64,000 bases of DNA from Streptomyces cadmiisoli. Lineage in GTDB: Bacteria; Actinomycetota; Actinomycetes; Streptomycetales; Streptomycetaceae. The translations under genes were made by a program, and so were the position numbers. Under the pieces are notes generated by a model. That model did no database searches. It saw only the letters and a program-made list of their open reading frames with translations, and was not told the DNA's origin. This document shows positions 14,806 through 26,597 of the stretch, in pieces (the first letter of the stretch is position 1; every line of letters begins with the position of its first letter). Location: NCBI RefSeq assembly GCF_003261055.1, contig NZ_CP030073.1, positions 4,030,001 to 4,094,000 of the forward strand, in the 5' to 3' direction.

Positions 14806-16062
14806 CTACCCCGAGATCCCGCGACGGCTGGTGCGCCACAGCCGGTACAGGTGTTGCGCGCCGGGCCGCCCGAGCCGCGCCAGCATGGTCAGGAACGGCA
14901 GCGGATCGTCTCCCGCCAGCCAGGCCAGTTCCGTACCGCTCGCCCGAGCCGGCGCGTGCGGTGTCGTGGTGCCGCCGCGGCGGTAGGCCAGCAGGGCGGG
15001 CAGGTCGATGTTCTCCACGATGAACCGGCGCCCCTCGCGCTGCTCCCCCTCGGGGACGGCCCGCCCGGTCAGATCGAGGTGCTGCGCCCGCACGACGTCC
15101 ACCCCCGACTCGCTCTCGAACAGGCGGAACTGCGCGCCCATACGGGGGTTGAAGTCGAGCAGTTTGTACTGCCCGTCGCGGCGGTCGAAGCGCAGGTCGA
15201 GGTCGATGACTCCGCTGAAGCCGATCTGTTTGACGAAACGCGCTGCGAGGTCCGCGAGTTCCGGGTTGGCGACGATGTAGGCGTTGGCCGTCATCCCCGC
15301 GTGCGGCGGCCAGGAGCGGACCTTGACCCCGGTGAACATCGCGCGCGGCACCGAGTCCGCGCCGAAGTAGGCATGCACGATCCAGTCCTCGGCGTGCTCC
15401 CGGGGCAGATACTCCTGGAGGACGACGCCCGGCCGTTCGCCCCAGTCGCGGGCCAGCGCGAGCAGGTGCTCCCGGGTGGCGATCCGGGTGGTGCCGGGGA
15501 CGGCCGGCCGGGCCCGGCGGACGAACGCCTCACCGTTCTTCGCCACCAGCGGGAACACCGCCCGCTCGGCGAAGGCCTCGATGTCCTCGTACGAGCGGGG
15601 GCACACCGTGGCCGGACTCGGCACCCCGTGCTCCACGCACAGTTCGTACAGGCCCTGCTTGCTCGCCAGGCGGCGCGGCAGTTCGGGGTCGACGCGCGGG
15701 AACAGGAAGGGGCCGGCGAGCTGGTCCTGGTGCTCGGCTATGAGCACGGCGGCCTCCTCGTCGGTCGGGACGAGGACGGTCGGCCGGCCGATCCGCCGCC
15801 CGATCCGCAGCAGGCCCTCCACCAGACGGTCCGGCTCCTCCGTGCCGGTCGTCGGCCAGACGAAGGCCCGGCGCAGATAGCGGGACGAGGCCGCGGGCGT
15901 GTACGGGTCCTCGGTGATCGCGTACATCGGCACCCCCAGCCTGCCCAGACTGCGGATGGCGCCCACCCCGCCGTGGTGCAGCGGATAGTGACCGAACTTC
16001 ACGATCAGCCCCGGTACGGCACGGTCGGCTGTCGCGGACACACTGCTGGCACGTTCGGCCAC
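14806..16062 (-). CDS. ATP-grasp carboxylate-amine ligase-like protein
   Basis: A 418-residue ATP-grasp protein, related to D-aspartate ligase-like and carboxylate-amine ligases. Visible elements are an N-terminal nucleotide-fold with 'VKFGHYPLHHGGVGAIRSLG', 'RPTVLVPTDEEAAVLIAEH', the ATP-binding lysine region 'VFPLVAKNGEAFVRRA', 'VVLQEYLPREHAEDWIVHAY', and the metal site 'GVIDLDLRFDR' with 'YKLLDFNPRMGAQFRLFES'. It would join a carboxylate to an amine; both are unknown. GTG 16062 follows GGGGGAA at a good distance. An ATG at 16164 in the same frame lacks such a site and adds an unconserved-looking stretch. Confidence 0.75.
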   Translation of the reverse strand: MAERASSVSATADRAVPGLIVKFGHYPLHHGGVGAIRSLGRLGVPMYAITEDPYTPAASSRYLRRAFVWPTTGTEEPDRLVEGLLRIGRRIGRPTVLVPTDEEAAVLIAEHQDQLAGPFLFPRVDPELPRRLASKQGLYELCVEHGVPSPATVCPRSYEDIEAFAERAVFPLVAKNGEAFVRRARPAVPGTTRIATREHLLALARDWGERPGVVLQEYLPREHAEDWIVHAYFGADSVPRAMFTGVKVRSWPPHAGMTANAYIVANPELADLAARFVKQIGFSGVIDLDLRFDRRDGQYKLLDFNPRMGAQFRLFESESGVDVVRAQHLDLTGRAVPEGEQREGRRFIVENIDLPALLAYRRGGTTTPHAPARASGTELAWLAGDDPLPFLTMLARLGRPGAQHLYRLWRTSRRGISG

Positions 16063-16268
16063 GGGTTCCCCCCACGTGTCCCCTGCGGACCGGTCCCCCC
16101 GCTCCGCCTCCCCGAAGGACGCTAAGCCGGAATTCACACCTCCGATTGGAACTTTCCAGGACATTGCTAACTCTTTACGCCCTTTAGACACTGCCCAAAA
16201 GAGCAGCCACAGCCGTAACGTGTGCCGCAACCGCATGGACCGCGCGTACGAAAGTGAGGCAGTACCCC

Positions 16269-17480
16269 ATGCCCCCCTTCGATGTCCCCGAGGGCGACCC
16301 CTTCGGTCCGCACAACCTTCCGTACGGCGTGTTCTCACCCGCCGGTTCCACCGAGCGGACCGTCGGCGTCCGCCTCGGCGACCACGTTCTCGACGCCGGT
16401 GCCGCGGCCCTGGCGCTCGGCTCCCCCTACGCCGCCCTGCTCGCCCGGCCCACCCTGAACGCGTTGCTCGCGGCCGGCCGCACCGCCTGGTCCGACGTAC
16501 GGCGCGCGCTCACCGCCTGGGTGACGGTGCCGTCCCACCGCGACAGCATCACCCCGCTGATGTACCCCCTGTCCTCGGTGACCCTGCACCTGCCCTTCGA
16601 CGTGGCGGACTACGTCGACTTCTACGCCTCCGAGAACCACGCCCGTAACGTCGGCCGGATCTTCCGCCCCGACGCGGCCGACTCGCTCACCCCCAACTGG
16701 AAGCACCTGCCGATCGGTTACCACGGCCGCTCCGGCACGGTCGTGGTCTCCGGCACCGACGTCGTGCGCCCCTCCGGCCAGCGCAAGGCCCCGACCGACC
16801 CCGAGCCCGTCTTCGGACCGTCCGTCCGCCTGGACATCGAGGCGGAGGTCGGCTTCGTCGTCGGCACCCCGTCGCCGATGGGCACATCCGTGGGGCTGGC
16901 CGACTTCCGCGAGCACGTCTTCGGCCTGTGCCTGCTCAACGACTGGTCCGCGCGCGACATCCAGGCCTGGGAGTACGTGCCCCTCGGCCCGTTCCTCGGC
17001 AAGTCCTTCGCCACCTCGGTGTCGGCCTGGATCACCCCGCTGGACGCGCTCGACGAGGCACGCGTCGCCCCGCCCGGACGCACCCACCCGCTGCTGCCCT
17101 ACCTCGACGACTCGGCCGACGAGCCCGGCGGCTACGACCTGCGCATCTCCGTCGCCCTCAACGGCCACGTCATCTCCGACCCCCCCTTCTCGACCATGTA
17201 CTGGACGGCCGCCCAGCAACTCGCCCACATGACGGTCAACGGCGCCGCCCTGCGCACCGGCGACCTCTACGGCTCGGGCACGGTCAGCGGCGCCGACGAA
17301 CGCCAGCGCGGCTCCCTGCTGGAGCTGACCTGGAACGGCCGGGAGCCGATCGAACTGCCCGACGGCAAGCGGACGTTCCTGGAGGACGGCGACGAGGTGA
17401 CGCTCTCCGCGTGGGCTCCCGGGCCGGACGGCGTCCGGGTCGGCCTGGGCGAGGTGAGCGGAAGGGTCGTCGCGGGGTGA
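16269..17480 (+). CDS. fahA: Fumarylacetoacetase
   Basis: A 403-residue enzyme cleaving 4-fumarylacetoacetate to fumarate and acetoacetate, the last step of tyrosine and homogentisate breakdown. The N-terminal SH3-like domain (residues 1-115) is followed by the FAH catalytic domain with 'DYVDFYASENHARNVGRIF', 'HLPIGYHGRSGTVVVSGT', the metal-binding acid pattern 'RLDIEAEVGFVVGTP' and 'LCLLNDWSARDIQAWEYVPL'. The lysine-bearing 'GPFLGKSFATSVSAW' is also intact. Length and domain order match the eukaryote-like bacterial enzymes. GTGAGG lies 9 bp before ATG 16269. No other tyrosine-pathway genes are next to it. Confidence 0.93.
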   Translation: MPPFDVPEGDPFGPHNLPYGVFSPAGSTERTVGVRLGDHVLDAGAAALALGSPYAALLARPTLNALLAAGRTAWSDVRRALTAWVTVPSHRDSITPLMYPLSSVTLHLPFDVADYVDFYASENHARNVGRIFRPDAADSLTPNWKHLPIGYHGRSGTVVVSGTDVVRPSGQRKAPTDPEPVFGPSVRLDIEAEVGFVVGTPSPMGTSVGLADFREHVFGLCLLNDWSARDIQAWEYVPLGPFLGKSFATSVSAWITPLDALDEARVAPPGRTHPLLPYLDDSADEPGGYDLRISVALNGHVISDPPFSTMYWTAAQQLAHMTVNGAALRTGDLYGSGTVSGADERQRGSLLELTWNGREPIELPDGKRTFLEDGDEVTLSAWAPGPDGVRVGLGEVSGRVVAG

Positions 17481-17674
17481 GGGCCCCGGCGGCGCGGGAG
17501 GCGCTTTTCCGGTGAGCGGCGGTTCAGGCGCTGTCTCCGGGCGCCCCGCGCCGTCATACTTGCGGCGGGTGGTTTCCGGGGCGCGGGAGCGGGACGCGAT
17601 CGGCGCGCGGCGACCGCCCCGCTTCCGCACGACCCGAGCCGCCCCACTTCCGACCAGGATCCGGAGCCCGTGGC

Positions 17675-18613
17675 ATGACCGTCTGCCTGCTCCTGCTGAG
17701 CGTCGTCGCGCTGACGGCCGCCGTACCGGTCCCCCGCGCGCTCACCCGGGCCGCGTGGCCCGAACGGGAGCCGGTGGTCGGACTGTGGGCCTGGCAGTGC
17801 CTGGTCGCCACCGTGCTGCTGTGCTGTCTGGCCGCGCTGCTGCTGGGCGCGGCCGCCGTGTTCCAGACCGTGCGCGACCAGGTATTCGCGCCCGCGCCGC
17901 CCGACGTCACCGCGGCGTACGACCTGTCCGCCGCGCCGCCGTGGGCCGCGGCCCTGACCCTGCTGCTGGCCTGCGGCGCCGGCTGGACCACCGCGATGCT
18001 CGCCCGGGAGCTGGTCGAGGCGTGGCGCCGCCGCACCCGTGCCCGGGCCGTGCTGCGCGAACGCGCCCCCGATCTGCCGGCGGGCCTCCCGGCCGCTCGC
18101 GGCCCGCTGCTCGTCCTGGAGGACGAGTACCCGGACGCCTGGTGGATGCCGGGCCACCCGCCCCAACTGGTCGTCACCACCGGCGCCCTGCACCGGCTCA
18201 CCGCCCACCAGCTGGACGCCGTCCTCACCCACGAGCGCGGACACGCCCGCGCCCGCCACGACTGGCTGCTGCACCTGTCCACCGCCCTGGCCACCGGCTT
18301 CCCCCGCGTTCCCCTGTTCGCCCACTTCTGCGACCAGACCCGCCGCCTGGTCGAACTCGCCGCCGACGACACCGCGTCGCGCCGCTGCGGCCACCTCACC
18401 ACCGCCCTGGCGCTGATCGAACTGAACCAGCACCGCGGCGTGCTGTCCTGCTCGTCCAGCAACCGTCTGCTCGGCGAGCGCGTCGACCGCCTGCTGGCGC
18501 CCCCGCCGCGGCTCGGCAGACGCCACCGGGCCATGACGACCACGGTGGCCGCCCTGGCCCCGCTGCTGCCGCTCCTGATCACCTTCGCTCCGGGACTGTC
18601 GGCACTGAACTGA
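17675..18613 (+). CDS. M56 (BlaR1-like) membrane zinc metallopeptidase
   Basis: A 312-residue integral-membrane peptidase. Hydrophobic segments lie near residues 1-18, 36-63, 88-108 and 285-305, and the zinc motif HERGH (H186-H190) sits in 'AVLTHERGHARARHDWLLHL', with a downstream 'VELAADDTASRR' supplying the third ligand. M56 peptidases such as BlaR1/MecR1 transmit beta-lactam signals by cleaving a BlaI repressor. This one lacks the C-terminal penicillin-binding sensor domain and no blaI-like gene is adjacent, as in many Streptomyces copies, so its target is open. Confidence 0.85.
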   Translation: MTVCLLLLSVVALTAAVPVPRALTRAAWPEREPVVGLWAWQCLVATVLLCCLAALLLGAAAVFQTVRDQVFAPAPPDVTAAYDLSAAPPWAAALTLLLACGAGWTTAMLARELVEAWRRRTRARAVLRERAPDLPAGLPAARGPLLVLEDEYPDAWWMPGHPPQLVVTTGALHRLTAHQLDAVLTHERGHARARHDWLLHLSTALATGFPRVPLFAHFCDQTRRLVELAADDTASRRCGHLTTALALIELNQHRGVLSCSSSNRLLGERVDRLLAPPPRLGRRHRAMTTTVAALAPLLPLLITFAPGLSALN

Positions 18614-18935
18614 CACCCGCCCGCCGGACGCCCCCGCCTTCAAAGCCCCGCACGACAGGTCCGCCCTGGTCCGGATGCGCCGCGCCCACCCCGGCCGGCA
18701 AACCGCCCGTCCGTCTGTCCGTCCGTCCGTCCGCCCGGAGTACACCGATCACCCAGCCGCCCGGACCCCGTCCGATTCCGGCTCCCTCTGCCGCCCGGAC
18801 CGAGACCGGTTCCGGCTCGCATGCCCCCTCAAGCCCGGCCGTCCGGGTCCACTCCCCCCGTCCTCCAAGCCCGGTCGTCCGGCTCCGGCTCCCCCGCTCC
18901 CGAGTCCGGTCGTCCGACTCCGGCTCCCCTGCCGC
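18614..18935. repeat. Intergenic tandem repeats downstream of recQ
   Basis: No gene is supported here. A TCCG microsatellite lies at about 18708-18733. Copies of a 22-bp unit CCGGTCGTCCGGCTCCGGCT-CC sit at 18871-18892 and 18906-18927, and a third at 18942-18963 is inside the recQ coding end (the Glu-Pro-Glu-Pro-Asp-Asp segment), spaced 35-36 bp. The repeat therefore spans the recQ stop codon. A recQ terminator is not obvious. Confidence 0.65.
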
Positions 18936-20951
<2,016 letters not shown>

Positions 20952-21099
20952 CGCAGTGCCCCCGTACGTCGTCCCTCGACCACTGCGTCCACGATAGGCG
21001 CCCCGACTGACAGCGCCGGAGTTGTCCACAGGCCGGGCGTACGAACTGATCGACACCGGTCAACGCCGGTCAAGGACGATCCGGTGGCGGACCCGGAAC

Positions 21100-21145
21100 A
21101 CGGCAGCGGCCCGGCCCCTTCTCCGAGGGGCCGGGCCGCTGCCGT
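21100..21145 (-). terminator. nuo operon terminator
   Basis: A perfect 19-bp stem (21100-21118 with 21127-21145; core GGCAGCGGCCCGGCCCC against its complement) closes an 8-base loop TTCTCCGA, starting 18 bp past the nuoN stop. There is no T-run, as is usual for Streptomyces. It separates nuo from recQ. Confidence 0.88.
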
Positions 21146-21163
21146 ACGTACGGTCGCGCCGCG

Positions 21164-22813
21164 TCAGCGGACGAACACGCTCGCGTTCCCGGCGAGATCC
21201 AGGAAGTACTGCGGCGCCACACCCAGCACCAGCGTGACCGCCACGCCCACCCCGATCGCCGTCATCGTCAGCGGCGACGGAACGGCGACCGTCGGCCCCT
21301 CGGGCCGCGGCTCGCTGAAGAACATCAGGACGATGACCCGGATGTAGAAGAACGCCGCGATGGCCGACGAGAGCACACCGATCACGACCAGCGGGGCCGC
21401 GCCGCCCTCCGCCGCCGCCTTGAACACCGCGAACTTCCCGGCGAAGCCGGAGGTCAGCGGAATACCGGCGAAGGCCAGCAGGAACACCGCGAACACGGCC
21501 GCCACCAGCGGCGAACGCCGGCCGAGCCCCGCCCACTTGGACAGGTGCGTCGCCTCGCCGCCCGCGTCCCGCACCAGCGTGACCACCGCGAAGGCGCCGA
21601 TCGTCACGAACGAGTACGCCGCCAGGTAGAAGAGGACCGACGAGACACCGTCCGGCGTCGTGGCGATCACACCGGCCAGGATGAAGCCTGCGTGCGCGAT
21701 GGACGAGTACGCCAGCAGTCGCTTGATGTCGGTCTGCGTGATCGCGATGATCGCGCCACCGAGCATGGTCACGATCGCCACGCCCCACATCACCGGCCGC
21801 CAGTCCCAGCGCAGGCCGGGCAGGACCACGTACAGGATGCGCAGCAGCGCGCCGAACGCGGCCACCTTGGTCGCCGCCGCCATGAAGCCGGTCACCGGCG
21901 TCGGCGCGCCCTGGTACACGTCCGGCGTCCACATGTGGAACGGCACCGCGCCCACCTTGAACAGCAGGCCCATGACGATCAGCGCGGCGCCGACCAGCAG
22001 CAGCGCGTCGTTGCCCATGGTGTCCGCGAGCGCGGGGGTGACGTCGGTGACCGTGCCGTCGACGACCTGCGCGATCGTGCCGTAGGACATCGAGCCGGCG
22101 TAGCCGTACAGCAGGGCGATGCCGAACAGGGTGAACGCGGAGGCGAACGCGCCCAGCAGGAAGTACTTGACGGCGGCTTCCTGCGACATCAGCCGCTTGC
22201 GGCGGGCCAGCGCGCACATCAGGTACAGCGGCAGCGAGAAGACCTCCAGCGCCACGAACAGCGTCAGCAGGTCGTTGGCCGCCGGGAAGAGCAGCATGCC
22301 GGCCGACGCGAACAGCAGCAGCGGGAAGACCTCGGTGGTGGCGAAACCGGCCTTGACCGCGGCCTTCTCGCTGTCGCTGCCCGGCACGGAGGCCGCCTGC
22401 GCGGCGAAGGAGTCGACCGGGTTGCCGTGCGCCGCCGGGTCCAGTCGGCGTTCGGCGAAGGTGAACAGGGCGACCAGCGCGGCCAGCAGGATCGTGCCCT
22501 GGAGGAACAGGGCCGGTCCGTCGACCGCGATGGCGCCCATCGCCGCGATGTGTGCCTTGGTGGTGGCGTATCCGTCGGCCGCGAGGGCGACGACGCCGGC
22601 GAACGCCGCGACGAGACCGACGGCCGACACGAACATCTGGGCGACGTACCGGGACTTGCGCGGTACGAACGCCTCGACCAGCACCCCGACGATCGCCGCA
22701 CCCAGGACGATCAGGATGGGTGACAGCTGGGCGTATTCGATCTTCGGCGCGTCGATCTTCGAGATCGGGTCGGCCGCGGTTGTCCACAGGCTGTGGACGG
22801 CTGTTGCGCTCAC
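21164..22813 (-). CDS. nuoN: NADH-quinone oxidoreductase subunit N
   Basis: A 549-residue antiporter-like membrane subunit of complex I, one of three that carry protons in the membrane arm. About 14 helices are visible, with 'KVGAVPFHMWTPDVYQGAPT' and 'LLAYSSIAHAGFILAGV' as the conserved channel motifs including the lysines of TM7 and TM8. Bacterial NuoN is usually about 480-500 residues; the extra here is an N-terminal stretch and loop around residues 105-145. Its GTG overlaps the nuoM TGA by 4 bp (GTGA), giving tight coupling. It ends the operon before a strong hairpin. Confidence 0.95.
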   Translation of the reverse strand: MSATAVHSLWTTAADPISKIDAPKIEYAQLSPILIVLGAAIVGVLVEAFVPRKSRYVAQMFVSAVGLVAAFAGVVALAADGYATTKAHIAAMGAIAVDGPALFLQGTILLAALVALFTFAERRLDPAAHGNPVDSFAAQAASVPGSDSEKAAVKAGFATTEVFPLLLFASAGMLLFPAANDLLTLFVALEVFSLPLYLMCALARRKRLMSQEAAVKYFLLGAFASAFTLFGIALLYGYAGSMSYGTIAQVVDGTVTDVTPALADTMGNDALLLVGAALIVMGLLFKVGAVPFHMWTPDVYQGAPTPVTGFMAAATKVAAFGALLRILYVVLPGLRWDWRPVMWGVAIVTMLGGAIIAITQTDIKRLLAYSSIAHAGFILAGVIATTPDGVSSVLFYLAAYSFVTIGAFAVVTLVRDAGGEATHLSKWAGLGRRSPLVAAVFAVFLLAFAGIPLTSGFAGKFAVFKAAAEGGAAPLVVIGVLSSAIAAFFYIRVIVLMFFSEPRPEGPTVAVPSPLTMTAIGVGVAVTLVLGVAPQYFLDLAGNASVFVR

Positions 22814-24381
22814 TTGGCCGCCTCCACCTCGGGCTGGGGGTCCTGCTTCTGTACGTCGGACATGGTCTGCTGCACCGCCGGGTTCACGATGTCCGTCAAG
22901 GGCTTCGGGTAGACGCCCAGGACGATCAGCAGCGCGATCAGCGGGGCGACCACCACCAGCTCGCGCACCCTGAGGTCGGGCATCGCCGAGACCTCGGGCT
23001 TCACCGGGCCGGTCATCGTCCGCTGGTAGAGGACGAGGGTGTAGAGCGCGGCGAGCACGATGCCGAAGGTGGCGATGATGCCGATCACCGGATAGCGCGC
23101 GAACGTGCCGACCAGGACCAGGAACTCACTCACGAAGGGCGCGAGGCCGGGCAGCGAGAGGGTCGCCAGGCCGCCGATCAGGAAGGTGCCGGCCAGCACG
23201 GGGGCGACCTTCTGGACACCGCCGTAGTCGGCGATGAGCCGCGAGCCGCGCCGGGAGATCAGGAAGCCGGCCACCAGCATCAGCGCGGCCGTCGAGATCC
23301 CGTGGTTGACCATGTACAGCGTCGCGCCCGACTGGCCCTGGCTGGTCATCGCGAAGATGCCCATCACGATGAAGCCGAAGTGCGAGATCGACGCGTACGC
23401 CACCAGGCGTTTGATGTCCCGCTGGCCGACCGCGAGCAGCGCTCCGTAGATGATGCTGATCAGGGCGAGGACGAGGATGACCGGCGTCGCCCACTGCGAG
23501 GCCTCCGGGAACAACTGGAGGCAGAAGCGCAGCATCGCGAAGGTGCCGACCTTGTCGACGACCGCCGTGATGAGGACCGCCACCGGGGCGGTGGACTCCC
23601 CCATCGCGTTGGGCAGCCAGGTGTGCAGCGGCCACAGCGGGGCCTTCACCGCGAAGGCGAAGAAGAAGCCCAGGAACAGCCAGCGTTCGGTGCTGGTCGA
23701 CATCTCCAGCGAGCCGTTGGCCCGGGCCTCGGCGATCTCGGTGAGCGAGAAGTTGCCGGCGACCACGTAGAGGCCGATCACCGCGGCCAGCATGACCAGA
23801 CCGCCGGCCAGGTTGTAGAGCAGGAACTTCACGGCCGCGTACGACCGCTGGGTCGACGCCGCCTCCTCGCCGTGCTCGTGGGCACGGTCCCCGAAGCCGC
23901 CGATGAGGAAGTACATCGGGATGAGCATGGCTTCGAAGAAGATGTAGAAGAGGAAGACGTCGGTGGCCTCGAAGGAGATGATCACCATCGCCTCGACGGC
24001 CAGGATCAGGGCGAAGAAGCCCTGTGTCGGCCGCCAGCGCCTGTTTCCGGTCTCCAGCGGGTCGGCGTCGTGCCAGCCCGCCAGGATGATGAACGGCATC
24101 AGCAGCGCGGTCAGCGCGATCAGCGCCACCGCGATACCGTCCACGCCCAGTTCGTACCGGACGCCGAAGTCCGCGATCCAGGAGTGGGACTCGGTGAGCT
24201 GGTACCGCGCGCCGCCGGGGTCGAAGCGGATCAGCACCACGACGGCGAGGGCGAGGGTGGCGAGCGAGACCAGCAGTGCCAGCCATTTCGCGGCGGTGCG
24301 CCGCGTGGCCGGCACGGCGGCCGTGGCGATCGCCCCGATCGCCGGGAGCACCGCCGTCGCTGTCAGCAGAGGAAAGGACAT
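22810..24381 (-). CDS. nuoM: NADH-quinone oxidoreductase subunit M
   Basis: A 523-residue antiporter-like proton-pumping subunit of complex I. Recognisable are 'YELGVDGIAVALIALTALL', 'VKAPLWPLHTWLPNAMGES' (proton-channel Lys/His helix), and 'RLVAYASISHFGFIVMGIFA'. The Glu in 'FFEAMLIPMYFLIGGFGD' (about residue 150) is the conserved TM5 acid. It starts with ATG five bases after the nuoL stop and overlaps nuoN. The C-terminal 20 residues are polar and vary between species. Confidence 0.96.
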   Translation of the reverse strand: MSFPLLTATAVLPAIGAIATAAVPATRRTAAKWLALLVSLATLALAVVVLIRFDPGGARYQLTESHSWIADFGVRYELGVDGIAVALIALTALLMPFIILAGWHDADPLETGNRRWRPTQGFFALILAVEAMVIISFEATDVFLFYIFFEAMLIPMYFLIGGFGDRAHEHGEEAASTQRSYAAVKFLLYNLAGGLVMLAAVIGLYVVAGNFSLTEIAEARANGSLEMSTSTERWLFLGFFFAFAVKAPLWPLHTWLPNAMGESTAPVAVLITAVVDKVGTFAMLRFCLQLFPEASQWATPVILVLALISIIYGALLAVGQRDIKRLVAYASISHFGFIVMGIFAMTSQGQSGATLYMVNHGISTAALMLVAGFLISRRGSRLIADYGGVQKVAPVLAGTFLIGGLATLSLPGLAPFVSEFLVLVGTFARYPVIGIIATFGIVLAALYTLVLYQRTMTGPVKPEVSAMPDLRVRELVVVAPLIALLIVLGVYPKPLTDIVNPAVQQTMSDVQKQDPQPEVEAAK

Positions 24382-24386
24382 CGGTA

Positions 24387-26282
24387 TCAGACCGCCCTCA
24401 TCAGCAGGGTCGCGGCGACGATGAGCGCCGCGCCGCCGAACATCGAGACCGCGTAACTGCGCGCGAAGCCGTTCTGCATCCGGCGCATCCGTCCGGACAG
24501 GCCGCCCACCGAGGCCGCCGTGCCGTTGACGACTCCGTCGACCAGGGTGTGGTCGACGTACACCAGGGAGCGCGTGAGGTGCTCGCCGCCGCGGACCAGG
24601 ACCACATGGTTGAAGTCGTCCTGGAGCAGATCGCGGCGGGCGGCCCGGGTGAGCAGCGACCCGCGCGGGGCGACCACCGGGACCGGGCGGCGGCCGTACT
24701 GCCCGTAGGCGACGGCGACGCCCAGCACCATCACGGCCACGGTGGACACGGTGACCGTGAGCGCGCTGACCGGCGGATGCCCGTGCTCGTAGCCGGTGAC
24801 CGGCTTCAGCCAGCTCACGAAGCGCTCACCGATGCTGAAGTACGCGCCGGCGAAGACCGATCCGAACGCCAGCAGGATCATCGGGATCGTCATGACCTTG
24901 GGCGACTCGTGCGGGTGCGGCTCGTTGCCGTGCTCGTCCGGCTGCCAGCGCTTCTCACCGAAGAAGGTCATCAGCATCACGCGCGTCATGTAGTACGCCG
25001 TGAGGGCCGCGCCGAGCAGGGCCGCGCCGCCGAGGATCCAGCCCTCGGTGCCGCCCTTGGCGAACGCCGCCTCGATGATCTTGTCCTTGGAGAAGAAGCC
25101 GGACAGGCCCGGGAAGCCGATGATCGCGAGGTAGCCGAGTCCGAAGGTGATGAAGGTGATCGGCATGTACTTGCGCAGGCCGCCGTACTTGCGCATGTCG
25201 ACCTCGTCGTTCATGCCGTGCATCACCGAACCGGCCCCGAGGAACAGCCCGGCCTTGAAGAAGCCGTGCGTCACCAGGTGCATGATCGCGAAGACGTAGC
25301 CGATGGGGCCGAGGCCCGCCGCGAGGATCATGTAGCCGATCTGCGACATGGTCGATCCGGCCAGCGCCTTCTTGATGTCGTCCTTCGCGCAACCGACGAT
25401 CGCACCGAACAGGAGCGTGACCGCGCCCACGATGGTGACCACCAGCTGCGCGTCCGGCGCGGCGTTGAAGATCGCGCCGGAGCGGACGATCAGGTAGACG
25501 CCCGCCGTCACCATCGTCGCGGCGTGGATGAGGGCGGAGACCGGGGTCGGGCCCTCCATCGCGTCCCCGAGCCAGGACTGCAGCGGCACCTGGGCCGACT
25601 TGCCGCAGGCGGCGAGCAGCAGCATCAGGGCGATGGCGGTGAGCGTGCCCTCGGAGGTGTCCCCCACACTGCCGAGCACCGGCCCGAAGGCGAAGGTGCC
25701 GAAGGTGGTGAACATCAGCATGATCGCGATCGACAGGCCCATGTCGCCGACCCGGTTGACCAGGAACGCCTTCTTCGCGGCGGTCGCGGCGCTGGGCTTG
25801 TGCTGCCAGAAGCCGATCAGCAGGTAGGAGGCGAGGCCGACGCCCTCCCAGCCGACGTACAGCAGGAGGTAGTTGTCGGCGAGGACGAGCAGCAGCATCG
25901 CCGCGAGGAACAGGTTCAGATAGCCGAAGAAGCGGCGGCGGCGCTCGTCGTGCTCCATGTACCCGATCGAGTACACGTGGATGAGCGAGCCGACGCCGGA
26001 GATCAGCAGCACGAACGTCATCGACAGCTGGTCGAGCTGGAAGGCGACGTCCGCCTGGAAGCCCTCCACGGGGATCCAGCTGAACAGGTGCTGGGTCATC
26101 TCGCGTTGCTCGGCGCTCCTGCCGAGCATGTCGGCGAAGAGGATCGCACCGAAGACGAACGAGAGGACCGACAGGGCGGTGCCGATCAGATGGCCGACAC
26201 CGTCGAGCCGGCGGCCGCCGCACAGCAGGACGGCCGCTCCGAGCAGGGGCGCCGCGATGAGCAGCGCAATCAGGTTCTCCAC
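24387..26282 (-). CDS. nuoL: NADH-quinone oxidoreductase subunit L
   Basis: A 631-residue distal antiporter-like subunit of complex I. Conserved parts include '[20 protein letters not shown]', 'LFVGWE'-type segment seen here as '[20 protein letters not shown]', '[20 protein letters not shown]' and '[14 protein letters not shown]'. The C-terminal 150 residues contain the long lateral helix that runs along NuoM and NuoN. The start is GTG 26282, 15 bp after the nuoK stop. All channel lysines appear present. Confidence 0.96.
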   Translation of the reverse strand: MENLIALLIAAPLLGAAVLLCGGRRLDGVGHLIGTALSVLSFVFGAILFADMLGRSAEQREMTQHLFSWIPVEGFQADVAFQLDQLSMTFVLLISGVGSLIHVYSIGYMEHDERRRRFFGYLNLFLAAMLLLVLADNYLLLYVGWEGVGLASYLLIGFWQHKPSAATAAKKAFLVNRVGDMGLSIAIMLMFTTFGTFAFGPVLGSVGDTSEGTLTAIALMLLLAACGKSAQVPLQSWLGDAMEGPTPVSALIHAATMVTAGVYLIVRSGAIFNAAPDAQLVVTIVGAVTLLFGAIVGCAKDDIKKALAGSTMSQIGYMILAAGLGPIGYVFAIMHLVTHGFFKAGLFLGAGSVMHGMNDEVDMRKYGGLRKYMPITFITFGLGYLAIIGFPGLSGFFSKDKIIEAAFAKGGTEGWILGGAALLGAALTAYYMTRVMLMTFFGEKRWQPDEHGNEPHPHESPKVMTIPMILLAFGSVFAGAYFSIGERFVSWLKPVTGYEHGHPPVSALTVTVSTVAVMVLGVAVAYGQYGRRPVPVVAPRGSLLTRAARRDLLQDDFNHVVLVRGGEHLTRSLVYVDHTLVDGVVNGTAASVGGLSGRMRRMQNGFARSYAVSMFGGAALIVAATLLMRAV

Positions 26283-26297
26283 GATTCTTCCGACCCC

Positions 26298-26597
26298 TTA
26301 CAGCTTCATCAGGCTGGCGTCGTCGACCGAGGCCGAGTGGCGGGAACGGAACAGCGACACGATGATCGCGAGCCCGACCACGACTTCCGCCGCGGCGACG
26401 ACCATCGTGAAGAACGCGATGATCTGGCCGTCGAGATTGCCGTGCATCCGGGAGAAGGCGACGAACGCGAGGTTGCAGGCGTTGAGCATCAGCTCGATGC
26501 ACATGAACAGCACGATCGCGTTCCGCCGGATCAGCACGCCGGTCGCGCCGATCGTGAACAGCAGGGCGGCGAGATACAGGTAGTTGACGGGGTTCAC
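26298..26597 (-). CDS. nuoK: NADH-quinone oxidoreductase subunit K
   Basis: A 99-residue, three-helix membrane subunit of complex I at the MrpC-like position. The two buried glutamates needed for proton pumping are in '[20 protein letters not shown]' (first) and '[18 protein letters not shown]' (second). Length is as expected (about 100). The GTG start overlaps the nuoJ TGA (GTGA). Confidence 0.96.
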   Translation of the reverse strand: MNPVNYLYLAALLFTIGATGVLIRRNAIVLFMCIELMLNACNLAFVAFSRMHGNLDGQIIAFFTMVVAAAEVVVGLAIIVSLFRSRHSASVDDASLMKL

